From assembly GCF_026745355.1 (NCBI RefSeq), contig NC_079206.1, positions 46,364,216 through 46,428,215 of the forward strand: a DNA stretch of 64,000 nucleotides. The letters run 5' to 3'. Below are positions 11,100 through 25,100 of this stretch, piece after piece (position 1 is the first letter of the stretch; the number at the start of each line of letters is the position of its first letter). Position numbers and translations under genes: made by a program. This DNA is from Beta vulgaris subsp. vulgaris (taxonomy: Eukaryota; Streptophyta; Magnoliopsida; Caryophyllales; Amaranthaceae). Under the pieces are notes generated by a model that was given only the letters and a program-made list of their open reading frames with translations, did not search any database and was not told the DNA's origin.

Positions 11100-12239
11100 C
11101 TCTAATAATTAAACACAACATTCATTATAATGCATCAATCATTATTAAAGTACACATACACTCACATATTCAAATCACACACGTATACAACAAGCTAAGA
11201 TAGTCACATGTTCAATTGTATGCATGCAGTCAAAGGTCCTTATCACTCCAACCTAACCCATCCTTGGACGTCTAATCTCACTAGTGAATATATGCCAACT
11301 TTCCAATTCTAAGGAAAATCCGGCAGCATTTCCCTACAGTTCTCCAAGTACACAATGTAGATAATTGCTTATCTACATATGTACCCAGAGAACAATGTAG
11401 CGAAACGATAAGCCAAGATTTTCCTCAGAATTGAAAAGAAGACACACATTCACCACCTAAGTGAGATCAAACGTCCAAGAACAGTCCCAAACCGGGGACT
11501 ATTCAAGACTTACCCCTAATGAGTAAGTCTTGAACGGGTATCTAGGCATATATGATGATGATTCAAACAACTACTTATATATTTTCATATATATAGCTAA
11601 ATCACATTGCGTTTTCATACAATCTCATATCAACAAATAATATATTATATATACATTATAAAAAATACATATACATTCAATAAATTATCAACTTTGTCTA
11701 CATGTTAAAGTAGTTACCTCTTAACACCAACGACGAGCAATTAGAGAAAAGAGATACTTGGAACTTCACTTGCCTTCCTTAGCCTCTTCTTCCTACAATT
11801 GACAAAACCCACATTGCACATTAACCATTTAATTCAATTTAAACAAAACAAAAGTAACTTAAAAACAAAATTAATCCATACCTAATTAACCACTCAAATG
11901 GTGGAGAAGAGAAGAAAATAAAAGAGAAGAGAAGAGGGTGGTGCGCAAAGGGGGTGGTGCGCAAGGGGTGGTGCGCAAAGGGGTGGTGGTGCGCGAAATG
12001 TGGTGTGCGAATTGGGGTGGTGGTGCACGAAATGTGGTGCGCGAAGGGGGTGTGGTGCGTGAAGGGGTGGTGGTGCGCGAATTAGGGCACCAATGTGGTG
12101 GTGGTGGTGCAACTCGAAGAAGTGAAGAGAGAGAATGAAGGAAAATCGCACTTGGGGTAGTAAGAAGGGAAGAGAGAGAATGAAAGTGGGAAAATGAAGT
12201 AAGGCGCGCTACATTGCATGTATCGAAAAAAAAAATTTG
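11100..12239. other. CACTA 5' region upstream of TNPD, with GGTGGTGCGCGAA-type short tandem repeat
   Basis: AT-rich leader sequence at 11100-11900, with no coding recognised. At 11930-12110 the plus strand repeats units like GTGGTGCGCGAAATGTGGTG, a degenerate ~12-25-bp minisatellite. It is bordered by a purine-rich stretch (11895-11935; GAGAAGAGAAG) whose complement is a CT-rich tract such as often occurs in plant 5' leaders. The transposase promoter should be here, because TNPD reads leftward from 11099. No definite TATA box was chosen. Confidence 0.45.
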
Positions 12240-12550
12240 AATGAAGGGCTGCGCTAGTTTCAAAAAAGCGCAGCCCTACACATTGAAGGGCTGCGCCTTT
12301 TAGAAAAGCGCAGCCCTTCTGCATGTGAAGGGCTGCGCCTCCTAAAAAGCGCAGCCCTTCACCTACAGAAGGGCTGCGCTTTTCTAAAAAGCGCAGCCCT
12401 TCTGTAGGTAGGGCTGCGCTTTTTAGAAAAGGCGCAGCCCTTCATACAAAAGGGCTGCGCTTTTTTTAAAAAGCGCAGCCCTTCATCAATAGGGCTGCGC
12501 TTTTTTAAAATGCGCAGCCCTACTTGCGCAGCCCTTTCGATTTTTTCCCC
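12240..12550. repeat. Right subterminal repeats of the CACTA element
   Basis: Alternating GAAGGGCTGCGC and GCGCAGCCCTTC, separated by short T/A runs, mirror the left end and run up to the terminal TTTTTTCCCCTAGTG. Same role as inferred for the left block. Confidence 0.9.
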
Positions 12551-12555
12551 TAGTG

Positions 12556-13139
12556 ATATAGATGAAAAGTAAAAAAAAATTAATTTGTTAAATGAAAAAT
12601 TCTAAATTGTTGTGCTTTTTGATTGATTTTCGAACGAAACGGAACTTATCTAATCATATTAGTGGACGACCACAATACCACATCCAATGACAAATGAGAA
12701 ATGCTCTCAAAAACAAATATAAAGTTGTTTTTTGGGTTTTAAGTCGCCTTCGAAATCCTTGATTCTATTCGTTTTCCTATTTTCTCCCTTACCTTTGCGA
12801 TTTTATTTCATATTTTAGTTGGTCAAAACCCTCAAGCCTAACACTCATATACGAAAAACAAATTGACATTTTTTATCCCTTATTTGCTCAACATTAATGA
12901 AATAAGAGAAATAAATAGGCACAAAAAAATTCAATGAAAGAGTTCCAAACAATGAATAACAATTACAATTCAATCGTTGTTAAAGATCTAGAGTTCTTTT
13001 AAATAATAAATAAAGAAAAGACCTAGAGTTCTTTCCTTCTAATGCCACTTGTACATTAAGTCCACAATTATTCCTCCTTCCAACAAGAACTACTAACAAA
13101 CTTATTGTTTGCCATTTTATTAAGGTAAGGTCCTTTCTG
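12556..13139. other. Remnant hAT flank and 3' end of the PAP gene
   Basis: No open frame recognised. The left part should be the continuation of the hAT gene that the CACTA interrupted. The right part (about 12970-13139) is the probable 3' untranslated region of the PAP gene, which ends at 13140. Minus-strand AATAAA hexamers occur close downstream of the stop (complement of TTTATT near 13113) and further on near 12803. Which one is used cannot be told. Confidence 0.4.
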
Positions 13140-16100
13140 TTAAGTTGCCCAAGTGGTGGCTTCACAACCATCGTGAACACAAGCCAACACATCTTTGTAA
13201 TCTCTAGAGATGGTAAAAGAATCATAGACCTTTCCATCACTGCTCTTCTTGTATTCAAATAACAAAGAAGAATGGTTATATGCTGTGAGCTTGGTGAAAC
13301 CAAAATCATAGTCTTGATAAATACTCCAAACTGTCTTTAATGTACTAAATTGTGACAAATGACTTCCTCCCCCTCCTGCAACTACATGGATTGTGCCGTT
13401 TACAACTCCTGAGTAGTGAGATTTCTCCTTGTTCACACATTGATTCTGCACCATACACACCAAAATATATTACTTATTAACAATATCTATCTGGAAGTTC
13501 CAATCTACTACTAGTATATAACACATACTCCCTCCGTCTATAAATAATTATTATACTTATACTCTTCACGCACGTCAATGCAAAATTTTAAAAACTAATA
13601 ACTCTAATTTTGTGTTTGAAAATAATAAATAGTACATATTAATAATAGGCAAAAGCTAACAAACGCCCCAAGGGCGTTAGATAAGAAATATATTATTCTA
13701 CTTAATTACTCATATTTATATAGAATAATATAATAATGTAATTAAATGTTTTGCATTGTAATTAAATATTTTTTCCTTTCCTTTTTGAAAACATTAAACG
13801 TTTTGCATTGGAATTATATACAATTCTATTATTTCGTATAAATATGAGTAATTAAGTAAAACAATATATTTCTTATCTAGCGCATCGCGGCGTCCATTAG
13901 CGGGATCGTTAATAATATACTGCCAAAAATAATTATCATAAAGGCTATCTTTTTGCTCTTTGCTCACTTGGAATCATCCAAATGTGCAAAATGTACATAA
14001 AAGGAGAATTTCAAATGATCAAAAATTACTATAGGGTGTGCAAGGCACATGGTACACCCGGGTGTATAATGAATAAACTCAAGACTACCTCTATTTTTTA
14101 ATCTTTCTCACTTGAAATCTTGACACTATCCATACTTATAGAGAATCAAGTCAATATTTCTTAATTTATAAGAAAAATATAATCATGTGGGGTTCTTGTT
14201 TGATTCGTCTCAATTAGTATTATTTTATTTATATTCAACTGCTATAATTTTTATTAATATATAATGATAGATATTTGAGTTTAAAGACGTGCACTTTGAA
14301 ATGCGCACAGGAATGTGAGAATGATATAAAATAGATGGAGTAAAGACGAATATAACATGATTCCACATGACTATATTTTTATTCACGTATAGATCACAAA
14401 CGGTGGTCAAAGTGAAATTTGTGATTAGTGTAATATATCAAAATGCAAGAACTAAATAAAACTGAGGGAGTGCGTGACTAATTTACAATGTCTATTCAAT
14501 GTTATCAAACACACGAATTTCGTATTGTGATATTTTTAATAAGGGTATCTTCCCTGACCTTCAAAAAAATACGAATAAGGAGAATTAAGTGAAAAATAAG
14601 TTTTGATATATATTAAAAAGTTATTCAACAAAATTTAAGCGAAGAAAATGCACCATAATCATTTTCTTTTTTTTTTTTAGTAAAAGTACTTTTAGTTAAG
14701 AAAAATCAATTTTAGTTGGAGTAAACTTCATGTATTTAATTTAGAGGGATATCAAAAATCTGTAAAAATCAATCCTAATTAATAACATAGTTTTACTTAA
14801 ATAAATAAGAAACTCATAATAATATAACAAAAATTATGTGACATAAACCCTTTGGCTTCCAAATTAATCGATCTACATAGTTGACAATTACTACCTATAA
14901 TTTTCTATTCATGAAAATTATAAAAAGTTAAATTTTGTTGATACACTTTGACATAAATTCAGCACCATCTTAATTAGTACACGAGTCCGTTTTTGGAAAA
15001 AGACGGTCTCACGTTAGTGTTAACGTGAGACTGCTGATGTCATGCTGACATCACACACGTGCATCAAACCAGCATTAGAATTAGTTAAGCGCTTAAGCTT
15101 GCACTTATTAGTTATGTTAGCCTTAAATTGCTTCTGGTTGAATAGTTAAGCGCTGAAATATATTATTAGTTAAGCGCTGGAGTATATTAGTTAAGCGCTG
15201 GAGTTATATATTAGTTATATCATATAAGACCCTAATTTCAGCATCACACATAAACATTCTCTCTTTCTTCTCTAATCCATCGAGACGCCCTAAAACCTGT
15301 ATTGTTTTCCCCATCCATTCTATGCATACAACCTTCATTGGATGTTTAATTGGATGTAAGTAAAATATTTGAGCACGAGTTTGCAATGACAATATCCACA
15401 TACACTTACTTTGTTTATATTTTTTCATCTGATAAGAAGTTTATCATATTTGAAGTGAAAGAAGAGTTTGACACATATTCATCACAAAGGGTAATATATA
15501 ATGCCCATTGTTAGATGATAACTTTCACTTGCAAAAACTTTGAAGTAATAGATCATATCACTTTTGGTACCGAAAACTTAACTTTTGCATTTGAAAGTTC
15601 AACTTTTTATTTGAAAAACATAACTAATATCTAAATATTATTAGTTATTAATTTATTCGTAATATTTAAATAATATACAGTAATAGTTATATGCTGTTAA
15701 GGTTGTTGTATTTTCATGCCTTGAGAATCATGCGCATGCCTTCAATCACAAAAATACTACATAAGTATATGTGCAAAAGGTGGATTAGAAATGTAAAAAG
15801 GAAAGTGTGGAAAAGAGAATTTGAATAGATAAACCAATGTAACCCCATGACGAGAAACCGCGAGAAAATTAGTTCCACAATCTCATTTTCAAAAGTCAAG
15901 ATAATAAAGATGCAAGAAAGACACTCCAAGAAGTCTACGGAAATACTACTGCAATTATAAACAAAGTCTTAACTACAAAATCAATCGTAGAAGAACGATG
16001 CTCATCAAGTACAACTACATTGGTTATTTTATACCCGTATGGTTCAAAAACATATAGAGGAAGTGCAAGAAAGAAAAGTCATTTTGAAAAAACTAAAAAA

Positions 16101-19100
16101 ATAAATTTCAAGAACCAAACTGAAGTTGGTACAATAATTACTCCAAATGCTAGGTTGTTTTAAGTTATTTTTTCAAGTTTTTGAACCCTAAACCCTAAAC
16201 CCTAAATCCTAAACTCTAAACCCTAAATCCTAAACCCGAACCCTTTTGTATTTGACGTTTTAGATTTGTAAAAAAGTTTTTTTTCTTTTATATTAGAAAT
16301 CAAAATAATGCTTAATTAATCTTAACTAAGTATAGAACAACACTAACTAATGTATTGAATATGTTAACTAAAAAAATTAGAAGTCTACATAAAGATTATT
16401 ACCAGCTCTAAACTATTGTGCTAAATTATTTAACTAATTCGCCAAAAATATTAACTAATTTGTCAAAATATTATCGTGAGAATTTTTGAGATGCGGTCCA
16501 TTTTCTAACCATATATATCTATTGGGCTGGTCAGGTCTCACGTTAAGACTAACGTGAAACCTTTTTTTAAAAAACTTTATTTTAGTACACAATAAATTGT
16601 TTTATATACTACATTTGTCAAAAAAAAAAAACTCAATCAAAGTTATCACTTTCAATATGAGCATAATATAAACGTAGAAATTAAAAATGTTGCATCTAAT
16701 ACAAAGAAACAGATGTATAGTATAATTTTGTATTTGAGATTATGAAGTGCATGTGATTATAGTAATACCTGGTATATAGGGCACACTCTTTCATAATTAT
16801 GAACATGACCCCAAAATGCAATATCAACTTTGTACTTTTGCCACAACTTTTGAAGGTCATCCCTTCCCATTGGCTCTTCAAAAGACCCTTCTAGGCCAAA
16901 CCATGAATTAGAGGAGTAGCCTAGTGGTCTATGACCTGCAAAAATTAGCCAAGGTTGTTTGTGCCTATTTGCCGATGCAAGGCATTCCTCGAGGAATTTG
17001 TATTGTTCAGTTCCTGCCCTCCAATCATGTTCTGTGTCTGCTATGCAAAAATGGAACATTCCATAGTCTGCAGAGTACCTATATTTGCATCATATTAACA
17101 ACTCTGTGAGCTATGTTTCTTTTTCTTTGTCAAAATAGATCATAGAAGAAAAAGACTAAACACAACAATTTGTTCGCAAAGTGAGAGCGAGAAAATGTAG
17201 GTAACTGAAGTTGTATGAGCCTTATCTCATTTCCTCTCGTTTGCTAACAAATTCTTTGTTGTCTAACCATACACATAATAAATTATAGGAAAAACTTATT
17301 TTTGTGATGATTCTTCATCAAATGACAAATGAAATTACTAACTTTGTACTTACCAAAACTTAGCTCTGTTTTTTGCAGGAACGTAAAATATTGTCTCCGC
17401 AGGGACACCGCATTCACCTCCTGAGTCATCAGTGTCGTAGAATGATCCAGAATTTGGTGAATCACGCTCATGATTACCGCTAATAGCAAAAGAAATTTAT
17501 GTTAGTATGTGGTAATAGTTGTTTCAAATTAAGCAAGATTCTCTAGTCCCACATCGAAAACTAAACATATTTACTCCCTTTTCTTCTCACTAAATTTCTT
17601 AATTCTCTACTTAGGAAACAAACTTCTTAAATTTTGATCATAAATTCTAAGCATATGTGGAAAAATATAATAACCTGAGACATTATTAGATATCCATATT
17701 CACTTTATTAAAAGAATTGATGATTACATCTTTGTGTTAGATATGTGTTGAAACAAATAGGCATCACATCCACCACGACCAGACTCGATTTGGCCAGTCG
17801 CCAAATCAAACACATACTTAGTGCTCTCGTTTGGTTGAATGTAGGAAGTGCAAATTCTTTGGAATATTATCTTCCCATGTAATTGTATTTCTTAGGAATT
17901 ACTAGATGTTGTTTGGTGATTCAAGGGAAATGAAAATTTCCATAGGAATTTCCACTTATCTAGGCCCCCCTAGGTAAGTAATTTCCTCCATTTTGAAGGA
18001 AGTGGAACTTCCTATGAATTTCTACTTTCCATGAATTTGTCAACCAAATAACACCAAACAATTCCAATTCCTATGATTTCTAACTTCCTATGTTAAATAA
18101 TGTTAGATCTTAATAGTCTTAAGAAAGCAAACAAAAACACGTGGGCGACGACAATATTATATCAGCAGTGTTGAAATGCGTAATTTAGAACATATTTATG
18201 TGGCATATTGACTCATGAGTTTTAACTTTTAATAATGACACTTTATAAAACGTGGCCTATTAATTTGGGATGAAAGAAAGCACATTATTGAAGTATAGAT
18301 GAAACCTTGCGACCATGAAGGGCACAGCTGATGCTAGTGGCTCTACTTGCGCGGTGTATTGGTCCCACTGTGAAATGTATCCATTGGCATATGGCATGTC
18401 TCCGATCAAGAAGATGGCATCAATGTTATCGATATCATTAGCGAGCTGATCTGTGGTGTTTAATGATCCTGGTTGGTAATCTGCATATTCATTTGATCCA
18501 TCACGTTCTGCCTGAGACATTAGATAAGGCATTATTACTTATTAGATGTTAACTAGATTTTGGACCCGTGCATAATGCACGGGAACTTTAATACAATAAA
18601 AATATAAACATATCCGCTACATTGAAAACATATAAACGATTATTTACGTCTACTTGATCAAAAACTTTGTGTTTAAGAGAAATACACATTTATATTAATT
18701 ATAAAGTTGTTTAACAGATACATGATATTCATATGTTTTGGAAGACTTCTTTTTAATTAGAGCAAAACAAAATGTTTTAAGAAGCTACTTCATCCGTTCG
18801 TAGTCTAATATAACAATGAGATTTTTACACTATTCATTCACTATCATACCCTTTCACTATATATTGTTATTTTTATGTAAAGACAAATATAGTCATGTGG
18901 GGTATTGTTAGATTCGTCTTGATATATACTTTTAAAATATCAAATGTGTATAATTTTACTAAATAGTAAATAAAGATATTAATAGTAAAAATTGAGCATT
19001 GGCAAGCGTGAAAACCCAATTGCCGCAGTAGAAAAAGAACGGATGAAGTATAATATAGTCAGAAGCAATTATATCATCATAAGTAAAGCCAACAACACCT

Positions 19101-22100
19101 TGGGAGGAAGATTGGAATTCCAGATTTTCTTCCACACTTCCGATACAATAGAATCGCCAACAACTGTATGGGAATTCTTAAAAAAATTAATAAAGTGATG
19201 GTCTTATTTAGTAGAACATACCAATTTTGGTGTAGCCCCATAGAAAGCCATCATCTAAGGGTTGAGATGGTAAAGGTTAAGGATCTCAACCGCCTCAACA
19301 GGGAGAAAATTTGCACGAACTTAGTTTTCATCCCAGTAACCAGGGGGGGGGGGGGGCAATCGTCTCGGAAACTCTCTCTACATTACATCTTCATTTTTTC
19401 CTCGAAATGGCCTTAAAGTATTAGACTTCCCATTATCTTTCTGATATAGGAGTACTATTAGGCAATTTTTACCAATGACTTAGAAATGGCTACATAAAAT
19501 TGGCCATGACTGAGAATTGGTCTCGGGAGATACAAACCCACCATGCGATAGGGACGATTGTCCTTGACTTTTGACACACGACCAACTAAAATTGCCTTTT
19601 TTGAAACCTCAGAGGAAATCTGTTCCATCTGACGGAATGAGTACCATACGGGGTATAAATACCTTATTCCGCGTTGCTACCTAAAATGACCACAATTTCG
19701 ATGATATATTGTATCATACTTTATTCCCCATTTCATCTGGTGGAATGAGTATCATACAGGGTTTCCCCACTCTACTTTTTTCCTAAATACCTTATTCCCC
19801 GTTGCTACTTGAAATGATCACAATTTCGATGATATATTGTATCATACCTTATTTCCCATTCCATCTGACGGAATGAGTATAATACAGGGTTTCTCAATTT
19901 ACTTTTCACCTCCCAAAGACTACCTCAAGTGACTTCAATGGTCCACAATTAACCCTTATTCATTAATTTCTTCCTAAAACCAATTTTCAAATATATTAAG
20001 CGAACTAAAGTTTTAATATTCATTAAGACTAATTTAGAAAATGTAAACAAATATAAATACCCACTACTTGTATAATATATGTGTGTTTTATAGGTTCTTT
20101 ATAAGATGTACATTTCAATATTATCTTCTACATCAAAGAAAAAAAAAAACCAAAACAAAGTTAAATAAATTAACAACTTTTCCAATTCAATAACTTTATT
20201 TGATCTTTTCAAAGCAGTTTCACTCTATTATAAACCAATTAAACTTGAATACTTATAAATCCCCCCTTTTTTTTTACATATAAGCTTGACAATTAACTCA
20301 TCTTGTTGATTCACCTTCTAAATTAGTGTCGCAATGCTCATTAGATATCTCTCTTTCCAGTTTGATATCGTCCACACGATTTATGGTTTAAAAATTGTAA
20401 CATTACTTTTATATAAAATTATAAGATAATTATTTTACTTGTAGTTCCCTAAAATAACCACAATTTTGATGATATATTTTATCTTACATCATTCCCCATT
20501 TCATCTAACTGAATGAGTATTATACAATATTAATTATATAAGAAAATCATGGCGCTGGTTAACTTTAATGATGAATAAGTGAGAAATATCTATTTTAGCA
20601 AGGAAACTATATTTAATCATGCATATAAGAAATAATTATTGATATTCTGTAATGTCAACTACTTCATGATTCACTCATACTTTCATAGATAATTTGAGTT
20701 TAGGATGTTAAATTTATGAACAGTTATATTAGTTTTTTTTTTTTTTTGCAAGAATAATTAGTTAAAGAATATTGGATTATATTGAAGAAAAATAATTACT
20801 ATTCTTAGTTTCTTAATACACGCAACATATTTCTTTTTGGGATATTTCATAAAACTTGCAAAATAATTCGCAAACTATTATAAAAATTAAAGAAAGCTTT
20901 ATTTTATAATTTAAGCACATGTGTCATGTTTTCACTCTCTCTCCTACTCTTTTATTTTATAATTTTTATAGAATGGGCCAAATTCAAAGTGTGTGAATTT
21001 TCTTTAAAAATGATATTAGTATCAAGCGTAAGTTCATAAGTGTATGTACTTATATCGTTTGTTTCATTTGAATGTAAGAATGTGGGAAAATATTTGAGTG
21101 ACCCTAGTCTCTAAGCCTAAGGTTGTCAACCTTCTTAGTCGCAATAATAGAATAATAGAATAATATATTAATATATATCCAATAAATTGGAGAGAGAATT
21201 GCCATAGATTAATGTTTTAATGTACTCTTGACCTTAACTTTTTAGTAGTGAGAAGAATATTGATTTTTATCTTTAAACAACTTATCTTGTCTGACATTTT
21301 CTTAATTCTCCTTTAAGTTGTCTGAAAAACACTTAATTATTATATCTAAATTTGTTTAATTTTATCTAAATTTTCCAAACTTATATTATCATAGTTATGT
21401 CAAAATTAGTTAAAGTAGACAGATGCTTATATATTGGTTTTCATTTTTTTTTTTACCTAATTCAATTTCTTGAACATATATATAGATGAACTCTTATTTT
21501 ACCTCTCTCACTCTAACTTTATTTTTTTAAAAAAACTACTTTTATTATGTATTGGTCATGGATATGATTTTTTTATGATTATCATATTAGCTTACCTAAA
21601 CCACTTTGGGACTAAAAATTGAATATTTGAGTTGTTATTGTTTTTGTTATATATAATCTCTAGTCATAATCATGGTGTGTTTATTTTTTTCAACAAAATC
21701 ATCTTTTTATTTCTTGTTTGGTAATAAAATAAACTTGCATTACTATTATTATTACATTTGCATATTTTCTTGAAGGGGCTAGCATCTCATGATAATGGTG
21801 TGGTATTCATTACCAAAAGTGAATAATATTAAAAAAAAAAACTTATTAGACCAATGTACCCATTGGCTTGAAATTAGGTAATTTTTAAATTAATTATATT
21901 ATATAAGTTTGATAGGTGTGATGAAAAACTTAAAGTTGTTATACCAACGCACCCATTGGCTTGTACTTAGCTAATATTTGTTTTATATTTGAAATTTCAT
22001 ATTTTGACTTTTTGAGTATCTTGTATTAGTGAAAAACTTAAAGTTGTTATATCAATTCATCTTTTTCATTGTATATTTTCTCTCTCCTCTAAATTGGTAT

Positions 22101-25100
22101 TTAGCTTGAAAATAATTCCATAACTGGTTTTTGTGAAAATAATAAGAATGACCGCTAAGATAATATATGATTTTCGTTTTAAAAAAAAAAGATAATATTT
22201 GATTTGTTTCCTTAATTGATAATTGGTTGATTGATTCCTTTAGTTATTGTAGTTGGTATTATTTCCTTCATTGTTAAATTAATTGATTATTGTTAAAATT
22301 ATTTTTAGCAATGCCACGTGGCATAAGCAAGCATTAGGTTGAAAAGTTGAGGGTGAAGGAGAACAAAGGAAGGTTGAGGTCTTGCCACGTAGGACAATTT
22401 TTTCTTGCTTTAATATTATATATGATGCTCCCGTTACTCTATATACTACTTTCCTCCATTTCAGGAAAACCAACTTTTTTTAGGCATATGAATATATGAT
22501 ACTTTGGCATACATATAACATATATATTTCACTTAGGGATTCAATTATTAGTGATTATATCTCATTTATGAGAGAATGATAGTATGTTGAAACAAATTTG
22601 TTATATAAGGTAGTTTTTTTTTTTGAAAAAAAAAATTAAGTTAGTTTTTTGAAATTTTATATGAAATTTTCCCTTGCATTTATTAATATTTTACATTAGA
22701 TAGATGATACTGAATATATATCACTTGTTTTAGTGGTTAATACTTTTTTTTTTATCCATATGAGCCATGAAGGCAGTACAATGAAGGGGAGGGGGGATTT
22801 GAACCTGTGACCTATCGTTCACAGCACCTCAATCTTACCCACTAGTCAAGACATCCTTGGTAGTGTTTAAGACTTTAGTAGAATTCCCCCGTTCTGTTTT
22901 AAATGAAACGTTTCCTCTTTCACGCTATGCAACATGCTTCTTTAATCATTAATATTTTTAGTTATGCACGCGAAAAAAATATAAAAAAGTTATAATTTGA
23001 TAGTATGTATCGGGACGAATCTAACAAGATCCCACTTGAGTATGTTTTTCTTTATATAATGGCGACAAATGGAGTTAAAATTGATCAATTAATAGTGTCA
23101 TTTCACCCAATGTTTCATTTAAAACAGAACGAAGAAAGTATATAAAAAACTTGCAATCATGAGATCAAATTTTATATCATACATATATTAATTAATTTAA
23201 TATATTAGGACTCGTTCTTTATCGTTTTTTGTTTTCAGTTTTCAGTTTTTTTGAAAACCAAAAACAAAATTATGGAAACCACAAAAAGTAGTTTTTAGTT
23301 TTTTTTAGTTATCATTTTTCAAAATTGACATGTTTGATATAAGTATGTCTAATTTTAAGTTTACTATCCCTCTTATATCATATGACTTTTATATTCATAA
23401 AACCAAAAACTGGAAACCTATTATGATGCTGAACGGGCCCTTAATATAAAACAATATTTTCGCTTTTTGTTACTAGTTTTGATCGTTAATAAGATTCAAA
23501 ACACTATGCTCCCTCCATTCCTAAGTAATGGCAGGTCATATTAGATGAGTCTTCTCTCTAAAAGTAAAATGGACTAAAGACCGATAAATTAACTGCTTAA
23601 TGTGCCACACTACTGCCACATTTTTTTATACTATTTCCAAAATGAAATTCTATTTCATTTCCTTTTGTACATAATTGTTATGACCTGGCCGGCTATGTCA
23701 TGAACTAGATACAATGAAGTCCCAACTTTTAGTGCAAATGTGCAATCATATCATGAGTTAAAGTGCAAAGAAATGAGAAACGCGAAAAAATAGAATGGTA
23801 TAAGTTTTACAGTACCTTGCCCATGTCACCAAAAATAACAACACGTTGTAAGGAGCTTTGTCCTGGAAATGGAGCTGACTTAAATTTATACATCTTGCTC
23901 CAAATATATGAACCGTTTGATAATATATGACCCATCCTATATGAATATCTGGAAAACAACCAATGCCATCAAAATTTTGTGGTAGCGATAAAAATCGAGA
24001 TTATGATTATCATCTCAATATGTAGCATACGTACACGGTATTGGGCCACAAATCCTTTAAGAAGCTAGTGTGTATAAATCCAGGATCACGCCAACCAACA
24101 GTCCGTGCAGGTGCAGCTACATGATTGTCAAATACATTTATCATTACCCGAACTTAATGGTGTTCATTTTATTATAAGGTTATTTGAACTTATTAAATCA
24201 GATTTTTTTTTTAATTAAGATTAAGAAAACACACCATTAATAGTACATCAATATGATATGCAAATTGTTGCACATCGATCAAATTACTTCTCTAGTAACC
24301 ATGACGAAATCGATTGATTTAATAAAAAGCGCAAAAAAAAAAACAAAGAATATTTTGAAAAAAAAAATCATAGAAAAGTTTGGAAAAAATGACAGAAAAA
24401 TATAATTATGATATTTACATATCACAATTATAAATTAGGAGTTTTTCATGAAAGCATACCACACATTTGGTTGCGAGTAAATGTCAATGTTCCTGCAGGT
24501 GATCGCATGGTAGCAGCACCAGGAAGACCCCACTCAACAAAAGGGACTGCTTCATCTATATCGTAGCCGCTTGTCCATGTTACTGTCATCTAAAAAGTCA
24601 CAAGGGGAAAAAAGTGTCAAAACTTCCTTAGACTAAGTAACCAAATTAAGACTCTTAAAATATATCACTGATTTTTTCATTATAGCAATAAAGAGATTTA
24701 AACATACCACATCCCATGTCTCCCCAAGAGCAAGACGTGGATAGACTGGTGCTTTAGGATTTGCAAATGATATGGTGTTTGAAAGTGCAACTAGCTTTGG
24801 CTACAACATATTCAGCAAACATATAATATATAATATGATAGGTTAATAGATTGTAACAATAACAATATTACTAATTAATATTTTGAGCATTTGTAAATGA
24901 GAAAAACTCACAGAAGATAATCCACCAGAAAATAGTGCAAAGGAGAAATCAGCTCGTTGATTGATAAGTTGAAACTTCAATGTGGATCTTCCAGTTTTTG
25001 TATAATCCGAATTGGAGTAATTTGCATACTGGTACTGAAATTTTATAATAATTGCAATAATAACAATATAATGTTAAAAACCATGCCTTCTTAAATCCTA

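Larger units (their letters stand above)
137..12555 (-). mobile_element. CACTA (En/Spm) DNA transposon, about 12.4 kb
   Basis: The element begins CACTAGTGGAAAAAA and ends TTTTTTCCCCTAGTG, a CACTA-type terminal inverted repeat (TIR). Both ends carry dense inverted copies of AAGGGCTGCGC/GCGCAGCCCTT, as expected of CACTA subterminal transposase-binding repeats. Two genes lie inside, both on the minus strand: a TNPD/TNP2-like transposase (7727-11099) and a second En/Spm-type gene ending in a Ulp1 protease (779-5146). The target duplication is not a clean 3 bp: ATAT abuts both ends, so either a boundary base has drifted or the duplication lies within the AT repeat. Several frameshifts in both genes suggest this copy is no longer autonomous. 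It was inserted into a hAT transposase gene (1-136). Confidence 0.95.
14998..16572. mobile_element. Candidate DNA transposon with palindromic inverted ends in PAP intron 11
   Basis: Two similar ~26-base hairpins lie 1.5 kb apart: GTCTCACGTTA-GTG-TTAACGTGAGAC at 15006-15031 and GTCTCACGTTA-AGAC-TAACGTGAAAC at 16535-16560. With flanking A/T-rich bases they form imperfect TIRs of about 35 bp. The interior has no gene. No TSD was found, so the borders and the class (MULE-like?) are uncertain. Confidence 0.45.

Noticed and set aside
133..12559. ATAT on both sides as the CACTA target duplication
   Set aside because: CACTA elements duplicate 3 bp. The adjacent triplets (TAT and ATA) differ, and the ATAT match may be chance in AT-rich sequence, so I did not call a TSD.
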